Source: Nostoc sp. CHAB 5715 (GTDB lineage Bacteria > Cyanobacteriota > Cyanobacteriia > Cyanobacteriales > Nostocaceae). From it: a stretch of 5,483 nucleotides of DNA. Of this stretch, positions 1 to 5,483 are shown piece after piece (the stretch's first letter is position 1; each line of letters starts with the position of its first letter). The stretch covers positions 1 through 5,483 of the forward strand of contig NZ_JAIVFR010000498.1 of the NCBI RefSeq assembly GCF_020829685.1. The letters run 5' to 3'. Made by a program: the position numbers and the translations under genes. The notes under the pieces are model-generated. The model did no database searches and was not told the origin of the DNA. It saw nothing but the letters and a program-made list of their open reading frames with translations.

Positions 1-1193
1 GAGCAACTCTAGTTTGGCGTTTGCTGACTCCGCAAAATTCAGCACCTTCAACTGCTAATGTTCAACCTCAAGGGGTAAGAGTCACAGTATCGCCAGTACA
101 AAGTGGCATTATTGAGGAAAGCTCAGATTTTATTGCTAGCTTAAAATCCCAGCGCTCAGTCACGCTCCAGCCGAGGATTCAAGGCCAAGTTACCCAAATA
201 TTTGTCAAATCGGCAGATCCAGTCGCACAAGGAGCGGCAATTCTCCAAGTAGATCCTCCCTCACAAGTAGGTATCAGTGGAAGCAATACTGTGCCTCAAG
301 GATTTTTAGTGCAACTGGAAAATGCCCGCGCTATACTCAAATCTCTAGAAGCACAACGACCATCCTACGTTGCAAATGTGCAATTGTACCAGCAGAATTA
401 CGAAAAGTTTGTCACCCTAGCCCAGGAAGGAGCGGTGTCTCGACAGACTCGCGATCAGTTTGGTGCTCGGCTGGCCAATGCTAAGGCTAATCTTGATGCA
501 ATTGATTCTAGAATTCAAGCACAACGAGCCAAGATATTGCAGCTTGAAAAAACTTTGCAGCAAGCTAATGTAAATATTCCAAAACAACAAGGGAACCTCC
601 AGTACGACAAAATTACTGCTCCCTTTAGTGGCACAGTTGGCAACATCGCTGTGAAAGTAGGTGATTTAGTTAATACTTCTACACAATTAGTTAATATCAC
701 GCAAAATCGACCTTTAGAAATCAACATCTCTGTGCCATTACAGCAAGGGCCCCAACTGCGTAAGGGAATGCCAGTGGAGGTTATGAACACACAAGGTCAA
801 AAGCTTGGTAGAAGTAGGGTATTTTTCATTGCACCTACTGCCAGTAATGAAACACAAGAAATACTGATCAAAGCACTTTTTGACAACCCTAACGGTCAGT
901 TACGTGCAGATCAATTGGTAAGGGCTAGAGTATTCTGGAATCAGCGCCCCGGAGTTTTAATCCCCACAACAGCAATGACTCGTGTAGGTGGAGATACTTT
1001 TGTTTATGTAGTTGAAACAGAAAAATCTCCCCAAGGTGTATCCCAACAAGTAGCTCGGCAAAAGCGAGTGAAGCTAGGCGAGATCAAAGATAATAAGTAC
1101 CAAGTTATTGAAGGATTACAGCCAGAAGATAAAGTTATTATTTCAAGTTTGCTCAATCTTAGGGATGGCGTTGCGATCGCTCCAGAATCTTAA
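1..1193 (+). CDS. RND efflux periplasmic adaptor (membrane fusion protein, HlyD/AcrA-like), 5'-partial
   Basis: Periplasmic adaptor that links an inner-membrane RND permease to an outer membrane channel. The reading frame is open from the first complete codon (position 3). A TTG at 21 could be taken as the start, but the codons before it (ATLVWRLLTP) look like the end of an N-terminal membrane anchor or signal, so the true start is upstream of the window. Domain order is typical of the family: the first half of the lipoyl/barrel-sandwich domain (about 159-258, ending AILQVDP), a long alpha-helical hairpin rich in Q, A, K and E (about 316-590), the second lipoyl half with the family motif ITAPFSGTVG (about 612-641), a beta-barrel beginning near RPLEINISVP, and a membrane-proximal C-terminal domain (YQVIEGLQPEDKVI). 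It ends at TAA 1191-1193, 64 nt before the permease start, as expected for an efflux operon. The exported substrate cannot be told from the sequence. Confidence 0.93.
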   Translation, partial: ATLVWRLLTPQNSAPSTANVQPQGVRVTVSPVQSGIIEESSDFIASLKSQRSVTLQPRIQGQVTQIFVKSADPVAQGAAILQVDPPSQVGISGSNTVPQGFLVQLENARAILKSLEAQRPSYVANVQLYQQNYEKFVTLAQEGAVSRQTRDQFGARLANAKANLDAIDSRIQAQRAKILQLEKTLQQANVNIPKQQGNLQYDKITAPFSGTVGNIAVKVGDLVNTSTQLVNITQNRPLEINISVPLQQGPQLRKGMPVEVMNTQGQKLGRSRVFFIAPTASNETQEILIKALFDNPNGQLRADQLVRARVFWNQRPGVLIPTTAMTRVGGDTFVYVVETEKSPQGVSQQVARQKRVKLGEIKDNKYQVIEGLQPEDKVIISSLLNLRDGVAIAPES

Positions 1194-1209
1194 AAATGGA
1201 TGCTAAATT

Positions 1210-1235
1210 GTAGTATGTTACTGCCAGCATACTAC
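1210..1235 (+). other. Intercistronic hairpin between adaptor and permease genes
   Basis: Arms 1210-1219 (GTAGTATGTT) and 1226-1235 (AGCATACTAC) pair as eight Watson-Crick pairs, one G-T wobble and one further pair, closing a six-base loop (ACTGCC). There is no T-run after the stem, so it is unlikely to be a complete intrinsic terminator. It begins 17 nt after the adaptor stop and ends 22 nt before the permease ATG. It could stabilise or process the operon mRNA, or tune permease translation; both roles are inference. Confidence 0.5.
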
Positions 1236-1257
1236 CAAATACTTACTACCAATTCCC

Positions 1258-4200
1258 ATGTTTGTTGATTTTTTTATTAAGCGACCTGTATTTGCAAGTG
1301 TTTGCTCCATTATCATTTTGTTGGTAGGAGCCATTAGTATCCCGACACTACCCACAGATCAATATCCAGAGATCAGTCCGACTCAAATTAACGTTACAGC
1401 TAACTATGTCGGTGCTAATGCTGAAATCGTAGAAAATACCGTTACGACTATCTTAGAGCGGCAGATTAATGGCGTTGAAGGCATGAAGTACATGACTTCA
1501 AATAGCAGCAACAATGGCAATAGTACGATTACAGTTACATTTGACGCATCGCGCAACAAAGATATTGCAGCAGTCGATGTGCAAAATCGGGTATCGATCG
1601 CCCAACCGCTCTTACCAGAAGCTGTGCAGCAAACTGGAGTCACTGTCACTAAGCAGTCTAACAACATTCTCTTAGCGATCGGGCTGTACTCGGGTAATAA
1701 AGAATACGACAACGTTTTTTTAAGTAACTATGCCGACCTCTACATAGTAGATGCCCTCAAAAGAATCAAAGGTGTGGGTGAGGTGCAGATTTTTGGTGAA
1801 CGCCGCTATGCGATGCGCTTGTGGCTCAACCCCAGCAGCCTTGCTAGTCGTAACCTTACCGCCCAAGATGTGATCGATGCACTCAACGAGCAAAATTTAC
1901 AGGTGGGTGCTGGGCAAATCGGGCAGCAGCCAACATTACCAGATCAGATGTATCAAATCGATTTGCAAGCTATTGGCAGACTAAGTGGGGCAACGGAATT
2001 TGCCGACATGGTGATCAAGACATCTGAGGATAACACGCTGGTAAAGTTAAGAGATGTGGGTCGGGCGGAATTGGGAGCAGAAAATTACAGTACTTTTCTG
2101 CGATTTAGAGGCAACGAGGGTGTAGGTCTAGGGATATTTCCCAGTCCTGGGAGTAACGCTTTAGACGTTGCTAGGGCAGTTAAAACCGAAATGCTGCGGC
2201 TGGAGCAAAGTTTTCCCCCAGGACTGAAATATCAGGTGGCGTTTGATACAACACTTTTTGTGGAAGCGTCGCTAGCAGAAGTAGTTAAGACGTTGATAGA
2301 AGCGATCGCTCTGGTCGTTTTAGTAATTTATATCTTCTTGCAGGACTGGCGGACTACGCTGATTCCGGTGGTTGTCGTTCCCCTAACCTTGATTGGTACT
2401 TTTGCCTTTATCAAGGTTTTTGGATTTTCGATCAACACTCTGACCATGTTTGGTTTAACTTTGGCAACGGGATTGGTGGTTGATGACGCAATTGTAATTG
2501 TTGAGAATATCTCTCGCTTAATTGAAAATGAGGAGATGTCGCCCCGCCAAGCTGCCTCTGAGTCAATGCGAGAGCTGTTTGGAGCAGTGATTGCAACTTC
2601 CCTAGTGATAATGGCTGTATTTGTGCCCGTGGCATTCTTCCCAGGAGCTACAGGACAGATATATAAGCAATTTGCGCTGACGATCGCCTTTTCAATGGCG
2701 ATTTCTACCTTTCTGGCCATTACCTTAACTCCTTCCCTCTCAGCCTTGCTACTGCGTCCGGGGCAAAGACCACGCGGTTGGTTAGGCTGGATTTTTGAGC
2801 GGGTTAACAGGTTTATTGATTGGACACGCAGGAAGTATGAACGCATACTCAATGGTTTGACACGGATAAAAGCGATCGTAGTGGGGATATTTATATTGTC
2901 CTTGGGGGTGACGGGCTGGCTTTACATCAGCGTACCTACAGCGTTTATCCCTGATGACGACCAAGGTTATTTCATCACGATTATCCAAGGCCCAGAGGGA
3001 GTTTCACTCAACTACACCAGCGAAGTCATGGCTAAGGTAGAAAAAGAAATCCTGAAATTGCCAGAAGTCACAGGTACTTTTGCGATCGGTGGCTTTGGTT
3101 TTAGCGGTAACTCTGCCAATAGTGGTGCGATCTTTTCCACTCTCCAACCTTGGGAGAAGCGTCACGAACCGGGACAGTCAGCACAGGCTATTATTGGTAA
3201 GTTGAGTGGAGTGCTTGGAGCAATTTCTGAAGCGAGAATTTTCGCGGTGAATCCACCATCTATTCAGGGTTTAGGCAGTTTCGGCGGTTTCCAGTTTGAG
3301 CTACAAGACAGAACAGGGAACAGTGGTTTAAATAACTTAGTGCAAGTTATGGGTCAGTTACTCCAACGCGGTAATCAGACGCCAGGATTGCAAGCTGTGT
3401 TTAGCACTTTTAGCGCAAATACACCGCAGATGTTAATTGAAGTAGACCGTAACAAAGCTAAATCCCTGCAAGTTGGAGTAAACGATATCTTTAATACCCT
3501 ACAGTCTTACCTGGGTTCGCGGTATGTCAACGACTTTAATTTGCTACAACGAACTTATCGGGTGTATGTTCAAGCAGACGCTCAGTTTCGCTCTAACCCT
3601 GCGGATATCGGTAAATTATACGTGCGTTCTGCTAACAATCAAATGATTGCCCTGAGCAATCTTGTGAAAATTACTTCTGCTACCGGGGCGCAAACGATTA
3701 ATCACTACAACTTGTTCCGCGCCATTGAAATCAACGGTTCTGCCGCTCCTGGTTATAGTTCCGGTGAAGCAACAGTAGCAATGGAGCAACTAGCAAAGAA
3801 GGTTTTGCCAGCAAGTATGGGCTATGAATGGTCGGGAATCGTCGCCGAAGAAAAAGAGTCTGGCGGTCTAGCACCCCTGATTTTTGGATTGGGACTTGTC
3901 TTTGTCTTTTTAGTGCTGGCTGCTCAGTATGAGAACTATGTTGACCCACTAATTATTATGCTGTCAGTTCCTCTAGCTATTTTGGGGGCGTTGTCGGCGC
4001 AGACGTTGCGGGGTTTAGCTAACGATGTATTTTGCCAGGTTGGTTTAGTAATGCTGATTGGTTTGGCAAGTAAAAATGCGATTCTGATTGTGGAATTTGC
4101 CAACCAACTGCAAGAGCGGGGTCTTTCAATTACCAGAGCAGCAGTGCAAGCATCACAAGAACGCTTACGACCGATTCTGATGACTTCCTTCGCCTTTATC

Positions 4201-4431
4201 TTGGGTATTTGGCCATTGGTAAATCCCGAAGGAGCAGGAGCAGCTAGCAGAAAATCTCTTGGTACTGCGATCGCTGGCGGTACAATTGTCTCTACTTTCT
4301 TGACTCTGTTTTTTGTACCAATTTTATATATCGTAATTGGCAAAATTCGCGATCGCTTGAGTCCACGTCGTCAGCTTCATGAGCTAGATGTTAGTCAAGA
4401 TAGCAAAGTTCCTTCTACCAGCCATCGGTAA
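1258..4431 (+). CDS. RND efflux permease, HAE1 family (AcrB/MexB-like), complete
   Basis: Inner-membrane proton/drug antiporter of 1057 residues, close to the usual 1030-1060 for the HAE1 family. It starts with the characteristic MFVDFFIKRPVFA and TM1 (about 10-28). A periplasmic porter half follows, with an AcrB-like QVGAGQIGQQP segment. TM2-TM6 lie at about 340-498, TM7 near 538-560, the second porter/docking half (PDDDQGYF, GGFGFSGNSANSG) comes next, then TM8-TM12 at about 871-1030. The proton relay is intact: D409 and D410 in TM4 (GLVVDDAIVIVEN), K939 in TM10 (GLASKNAILIVEF), and R969 and T976 in RLRPILMT before TM11, matching AcrB D407/D408/K940/R971/T978. ATG 1258 is the conserved family start, but the preceding bases (CCAATTCCC) contain no Shine-Dalgarno motif, which is common in cyanobacteria; translation may be leaderless-like or coupled. 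It works with the upstream adaptor and an unseen TolC-like channel. A drug or lipophile substrate is typical of the family; the actual substrate is unknown. Confidence 0.97.
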   Translation: MFVDFFIKRPVFASVCSIIILLVGAISIPTLPTDQYPEISPTQINVTANYVGANAEIVENTVTTILERQINGVEGMKYMTSNSSNNGNSTITVTFDASRNKDIAAVDVQNRVSIAQPLLPEAVQQTGVTVTKQSNNILLAIGLYSGNKEYDNVFLSNYADLYIVDALKRIKGVGEVQIFGERRYAMRLWLNPSSLASRNLTAQDVIDALNEQNLQVGAGQIGQQPTLPDQMYQIDLQAIGRLSGATEFADMVIKTSEDNTLVKLRDVGRAELGAENYSTFLRFRGNEGVGLGIFPSPGSNALDVARAVKTEMLRLEQSFPPGLKYQVAFDTTLFVEASLAEVVKTLIEAIALVVLVIYIFLQDWRTTLIPVVVVPLTLIGTFAFIKVFGFSINTLTMFGLTLATGLVVDDAIVIVENISRLIENEEMSPRQAASESMRELFGAVIATSLVIMAVFVPVAFFPGATGQIYKQFALTIAFSMAISTFLAITLTPSLSALLLRPGQRPRGWLGWIFERVNRFIDWTRRKYERILNGLTRIKAIVVGIFILSLGVTGWLYISVPTAFIPDDDQGYFITIIQGPEGVSLNYTSEVMAKVEKEILKLPEVTGTFAIGGFGFSGNSANSGAIFSTLQPWEKRHEPGQSAQAIIGKLSGVLGAISEARIFAVNPPSIQGLGSFGGFQFELQDRTGNSGLNNLVQVMGQLLQRGNQTPGLQAVFSTFSANTPQMLIEVDRNKAKSLQVGVNDIFNTLQSYLGSRYVNDFNLLQRTYRVYVQADAQFRSNPADIGKLYVRSANNQMIALSNLVKITSATGAQTINHYNLFRAIEINGSAAPGYSSGEATVAMEQLAKKVLPASMGYEWSGIVAEEKESGGLAPLIFGLGLVFVFLVLAAQYENYVDPLIIMLSVPLAILGALSAQTLRGLANDVFCQVGLVMLIGLASKNAILIVEFANQLQERGLSITRAAVQASQERLRPILMTSFAFILGIWPLVNPEGAGAASRKSLGTAIAGGTIVSTFLTLFFVPILYIVIGKIRDRLSPRRQLHELDVSQDSKVPSTSHR

Positions 4432-4439
4432 GTTAGGAG

Positions 4440-4459
4440 AGACGCGATTAATCGCGTCT
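4440..4459. repeat. 20-bp perfect palindrome downstream of the RND operon
   Basis: Positions 4440-4459 read AGACGCGATT followed by its exact reverse complement AATCGCGTCT. It begins 8 nt after the permease stop codon. No T-run follows, so it is not a classical intrinsic terminator, although it could form a hairpin at the mRNA 3' end. From memory, GACGCGATTAATCGCGTC-type palindromes recur between genes in Nostoc-like genomes, so I call it a dispersed palindromic repeat. That dispersal cannot be confirmed from this window. Confidence 0.6.
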
Positions 4460-4463
4460 GTAC

Positions 4464-4484
4464 GTTAAGAGTTAGGAGTTAGGA
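4464..4484. repeat. Short heptamer tandem repeat (GTTAGGA type)
   Basis: Three consecutive heptamers: GTTAAGA (4464-4470), GTTAGGA (4471-4477) and GTTAGGA (4478-4484). A further single GTTAGGA lies at 4432-4438, immediately after the permease stop. This matches the general class of short tandemly repeated repetitive (STRR) sequences known from heterocystous cyanobacteria. No function is assigned. Confidence 0.6.
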
Positions 4485-4518
4485 GTAGCCCTGTCAAGGT
4501 GAGTTTTGTATTCATTAC

Positions 4519-4746
4519 GAGCTTCTGAACTCGGAAGTTGCACCTCTGAACTCGGAAGTTGAGCCTCTGAACTCGGAAGTTGCACCTTTGAACTCGGAAG
4601 TTGAGCCTCTGAACTCGGAAGTTGAGCCTCTGAACTCGGAAGTTGAGCCTCTGAACTCGGAAGTTGCACCTTTGAACTCGGAAGTTGAGCCTCTGAACTC
4701 GGAAGTTGAGCCTCTGAACTCGGAAGTTGCACCTTTGAACTCGGAA
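4519..4746. repeat. Minisatellite: 21-bp unit, 11 copies of core GAACTCGGAA
   Basis: GAACTCGGAA occurs at 4527, 4548, 4569, 4590, 4611, 4632, 4653, 4674, 4695, 4716 and 4737, an exact 21-bp period with no indel. Each unit is GAACTCGGAAGTT plus an 8-base linker. Linkers come in two main types, A (GAGCCTCT) and B (GCACCTTT), plus one intermediate (GCACCTCT, first unit). From unit 1 the order is b A B A A A B A A B, then a truncated eleventh core. A degenerate A linker (GAGCTTCT, 4519-4526) precedes unit 1. Units 5-7 (4611-4673) and 8-10 (4674-4736) are identical 63-bp blocks. Because 21 is divisible by three, frames without a stop stay open throughout. The minus strand reads heptapeptides of type [14 protein letters not shown] from a TTG at 4774 to a stop at 4472, with no visible ribosome binding site, so I do not call a gene. 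Confidence 0.95.
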
Positions 4747-4758
4747 TTTTCAAAATTC
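4744..4758. repeat. AT-rich palindrome at the right edge of the minisatellite
   Basis: GAATTTT (4744-4750), a single central C (4751), then AAAATTC (4752-4758): perfect 7-bp arms around one base. It overlaps the last three bases of the final GAACTCGGAA core, so the tandem array stops exactly where this palindrome starts. Possible roles such as a replication or recombination boundary are speculation. Confidence 0.5.
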
Positions 4759-4803
4759 TAAAAGAACAAGTCAAGATTTTGTTTGAAAGAATATGAAATT
4801 CAA

Positions 4804-4971
4804 CAGGGCTATTTCATTCTCATCTAGCCCGCCTCAGAATAAATTCTGAGGCTAATAGCAAAAGTCGTCTAAAGACGACTAAGAAAGGCTTTTAGTCCAC
4901 TAAAGTGGACTTGAGCTATGAGCCCGGAACTTTAGTTCTGGGCGGTTTATGTTTAGAACGAAATAGCCCTG
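4804..4971. repeat. Quasi-palindromic structured element (MITE-like or structured RNA), about 168 nt
   Basis: The ends are inverted repeats: 4804-4820 and 4955-4971 match at 16 of 17 positions (CAGGGCTATTTCATTCT against the reverse complement of the right arm), with weaker similarity continuing inward. Four side hairpins follow in order: 4831-4840/4843-4852 (GCCTCAGAAT, perfect), 4863-4869/4874-4880 (AGTCGTC with TAAA loop, perfect), 4894-4900/4905-4911 (AGTCCAC with TAAA loop, perfect) and 4922-4931/4934-4943 (GCCCGGAACT, one G-T wobble). An inner helix pairs TAATAGC (4853-4859) with GCTATGA (4915-4921) at 6 of 7. The layout is symmetric: closing stem, hairpin, inner stem, two hairpins, inner stem, hairpin, closing stem. 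No credible coding sequence is present. I think similar sequences are dispersed in cyanobacterial genomes, which would suit a non-autonomous transposable element, but copy number cannot be seen here. Confidence 0.7.
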
Positions 4972-4997
4972 GAATCAAATGGGATTGCTATATATTA

Positions 4998-5187
4998 TTG
5001 ACACTCTCCTGCCTAAAGGCGAGGAGATTCTTAAGACATTACTGTCAAAATATCCTGATTTCTCAGGTTCCCAGGCTCAATACGTTTGCCCTTCTTGGCG
5101 TAGTGATATCTCCTTGAAGATGTTTCGGGCGTAGACTTTCCCCCAGTCCGGGGGTAGGTTTTTAAATCTTGTACTGATGTAAATATC
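4998..5187 (-). mobile_element. Probable remnant of an IS200/IS605-type (TnpB) element, right-end portion
   Basis: Read on the minus strand, the region ends with an imperfect hairpin (5005-5013 with 5018-5027, one bulged G at 5021, TAAA loop in plus sense) followed by AGTGTCAA. This resembles the right ends I know from cyanobacterial IS200/IS605 elements, where a short GC-rich hairpin before GTGTCAA lies just after tnpB. Further small hairpins lie inside: 5035-5046 (GACA/TGTC), 5054-5067 (CCTGA/TCAGG) and 5140-5154 (CCCCC/GGGGG). In intact elements this part overlaps the omega (reRNA) guide RNA. No transposase domain is present, so at best this is a decayed or internally deleted copy. The identification rests on remembered resemblance, not a search, and the outer limits are approximate. 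Confidence 0.4.
5077..5187 (-). pseudogene. Possible TnpB C-terminal fragment
   Basis: A stop-to-stop stretch on the minus strand encodes about 36 residues including VYARNIFKEISLRQEG, ending at a TGA (plus positions 5077-5079). It has no start codon and is closed upstream by TAA at 5188-5190. The ARNI segment is compatible with the extreme C-terminal tail after the zinc-ribbon and RuvC-III region of TnpB, but none of the catalytic or zinc-binding residues are in the window. Its position just inside a right-end-like hairpin is the main support. It could equally be a noncoding stretch that is open by chance. Confidence 0.25.
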
Positions 5188-5203
5188 TTAGTATATTTGA
5201 CTC

Positions 5204-5217
5204 AAGCCTAAAGGCTT
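5204..5217. repeat. Small palindrome AAGCC-TAAA-GGCTT
   Basis: Perfect 5-bp arms (5204-5208 and 5213-5217) around a TAAA loop. Its core GCCTAAAGGC (5206-5215) is identical to the core of the right-end-like hairpin at 5011-5020, and a half copy GCCTAAAG follows at 5238-5245. It may mark the opposite end of the IS200/IS605-like remnant, or be a separate copy of the same repeat. Confidence 0.4.
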
Positions 5218-5317
5218 TCAGGCAGCTTTCATCTCTTGCCTAAAGTACGGAACTCGCAACTACGTTGCTCTTCCTCAAGAGTTTTCAGCTTGCCATCCTT
5301 ATAACTGAAACAACAAT

Positions 5318-5323
5318 AGGTGA
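5318..5323 (+). promoter_or_regulatory. Putative ribosome binding site of the SDR gene
   Basis: AGGTGA ends four bases before ATG 5328. It is a partial Shine-Dalgarno match at somewhat short spacing, and it supports 5328 as the start. The rest of the leader (5218-5317) shows only a small GCAAC/GTTGC hairpin (5256-5268) and a TATAAC at 5300 with no convincing -35 partner. Confidence 0.45.
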
Positions 5324-5327
5324 ATCT

Positions 5328-5483
5328 ATGGCATCAATAGCCGGAAAAGTTGCAATTATCACTGGTGCATCGCGGGGAATTGGACGAGCGATCGCACTAA
5401 AATTAGCGCAAATCGGCATCAAGCGGCTGATATTGGTAGCACGCGATCGCCAAAAGTTAGTCGAGGTAGCTAACGAAATCGAG
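5328..5483 (+). CDS. Short-chain dehydrogenase/reductase (SDR family), 3'-partial
   Basis: N-terminal 52 residues of an NAD(P)-dependent oxidoreductase with a Rossmann fold. Beta-1 (KVAIIT) leads into the glycine-rich cofactor motif TGASRGIG at residues 12-19, the classical SDR TGxxxGxG. An alpha helix (RAIALKLAQIG) and beta-2 (RLILVARD) follow. Arg16 in the glycine motif and Arg39 just after beta-2 are positions that usually favour NADP(H) over NAD(H) in classical SDRs, so an NADPH preference is a reasonable inference. The catalytic YxxxK and serine lie beyond the window, so the substrate (acyl, sugar, pigment or other) and subfamily cannot be named; FabG-like and general 3-oxoacyl-reductase-like enzymes share this start. 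Two HIP1 octamers (5388-5395, 5453-5460) lie inside the gene, as expected for resident cyanobacterial coding DNA. The gene lies 896 nt from the RND permease and is probably transcribed separately. Confidence 0.93.
   Translation, partial: MASIAGKVAIITGASRGIGRAIALKLAQIGIKRLILVARDRQKLVEVANEIE

Noticed and set aside
21..23. TTG at 21 as the true start of the adaptor
   Set aside because: The frame stays open to the window edge and the preceding codons (ATLVWR) look like the end of the N-terminal membrane anchor that this family needs.
2328..2852. Long minus-strand open frame (174 codons) inside the permease gene
   Set aside because: It lies entirely antisense to conserved transmembrane segments of the RND permease, and its translation shows no coherent domain; it is a shadow of the real gene.
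4440..4459. Intrinsic terminator of the RND operon
   Set aside because: The palindrome can fold but is not followed by a T-run; it is listed only as a palindromic repeat.
4519..4746. CRISPR array
   Set aside because: The period is a constant 21 bp with near-identical units and no unique spacers; this is a minisatellite.
4998..5003. TTGACA as a sigma-70-type -35 box
   Set aside because: No -10-like sequence lies at 16-18 bp downstream; the sequence is better explained as part of the GTGTCAA end of the IS-like remnant.
4905..5117. Plus-strand 70-codon open frame
   Set aside because: It starts at a GTG inside a hairpin arm of the structured element and runs across the right-end-like hairpin; it has no ribosome binding site and no recognisable protein features.
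5300..5305. TATAAC as a -10 box for the SDR gene
   Set aside because: There is no recognisable -35 element at suitable spacing, so a promoter call would rest on one AT-rich hexamer.

Overview
The window looks like chromosomal DNA from a filamentous, heterocyst-type cyanobacterium (Nostoc/Anabaena/Calothrix-like). The main evidence is six exact copies of the cyanobacterial octamer GCGATCGC (HIP1), together with moderate base composition, weak or absent Shine-Dalgarno sequences, and an intergenic region packed with short tandem repeats and palindromes. The protein families fit, but I cannot fix the genus.

Layout: (1) positions 1-1193, plus strand, hold the end of a periplasmic adaptor (membrane fusion protein) of an RND efflux pump; its N-terminal anchor lies mostly before the window. 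(2) A 64-nt gap containing a 10-bp hairpin leads to (3) a complete 1057-residue RND permease of the HAE1/AcrB type at 1258-4431. (4) Positions 4432-5327 (896 nt) have no convincing gene and are a mosaic of repeats: a 20-bp perfect palindrome, GTTAGGA-type heptamers, an 11-copy minisatellite with an exact 21-bp period, a roughly 168-nt quasi-palindromic element that can fold into a closing stem with four side hairpins, and a decayed sequence resembling the right end of an IS200/IS605 (TnpB) element. (5) From 5328 the first 52 codons of a short-chain dehydrogenase/reductase run off the right edge.

How the genes work together: adaptor and permease are adjacent, co-oriented and closely spaced, so they are probably one transcription unit. 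They should assemble with a TolC-type outer membrane channel encoded elsewhere into a proton-driven tripartite exporter. All proton-relay residues I looked for in the permease are present, so the pump appears intact. The SDR lies 896 nt downstream of the pump across repeats and has its own ribosome binding site, so it is probably a separate unit.

No new protein system is visible. The most notable content is in the intergenic mosaic: the folded quasi-palindromic element and the minisatellite with its higher-order 63-bp duplication.
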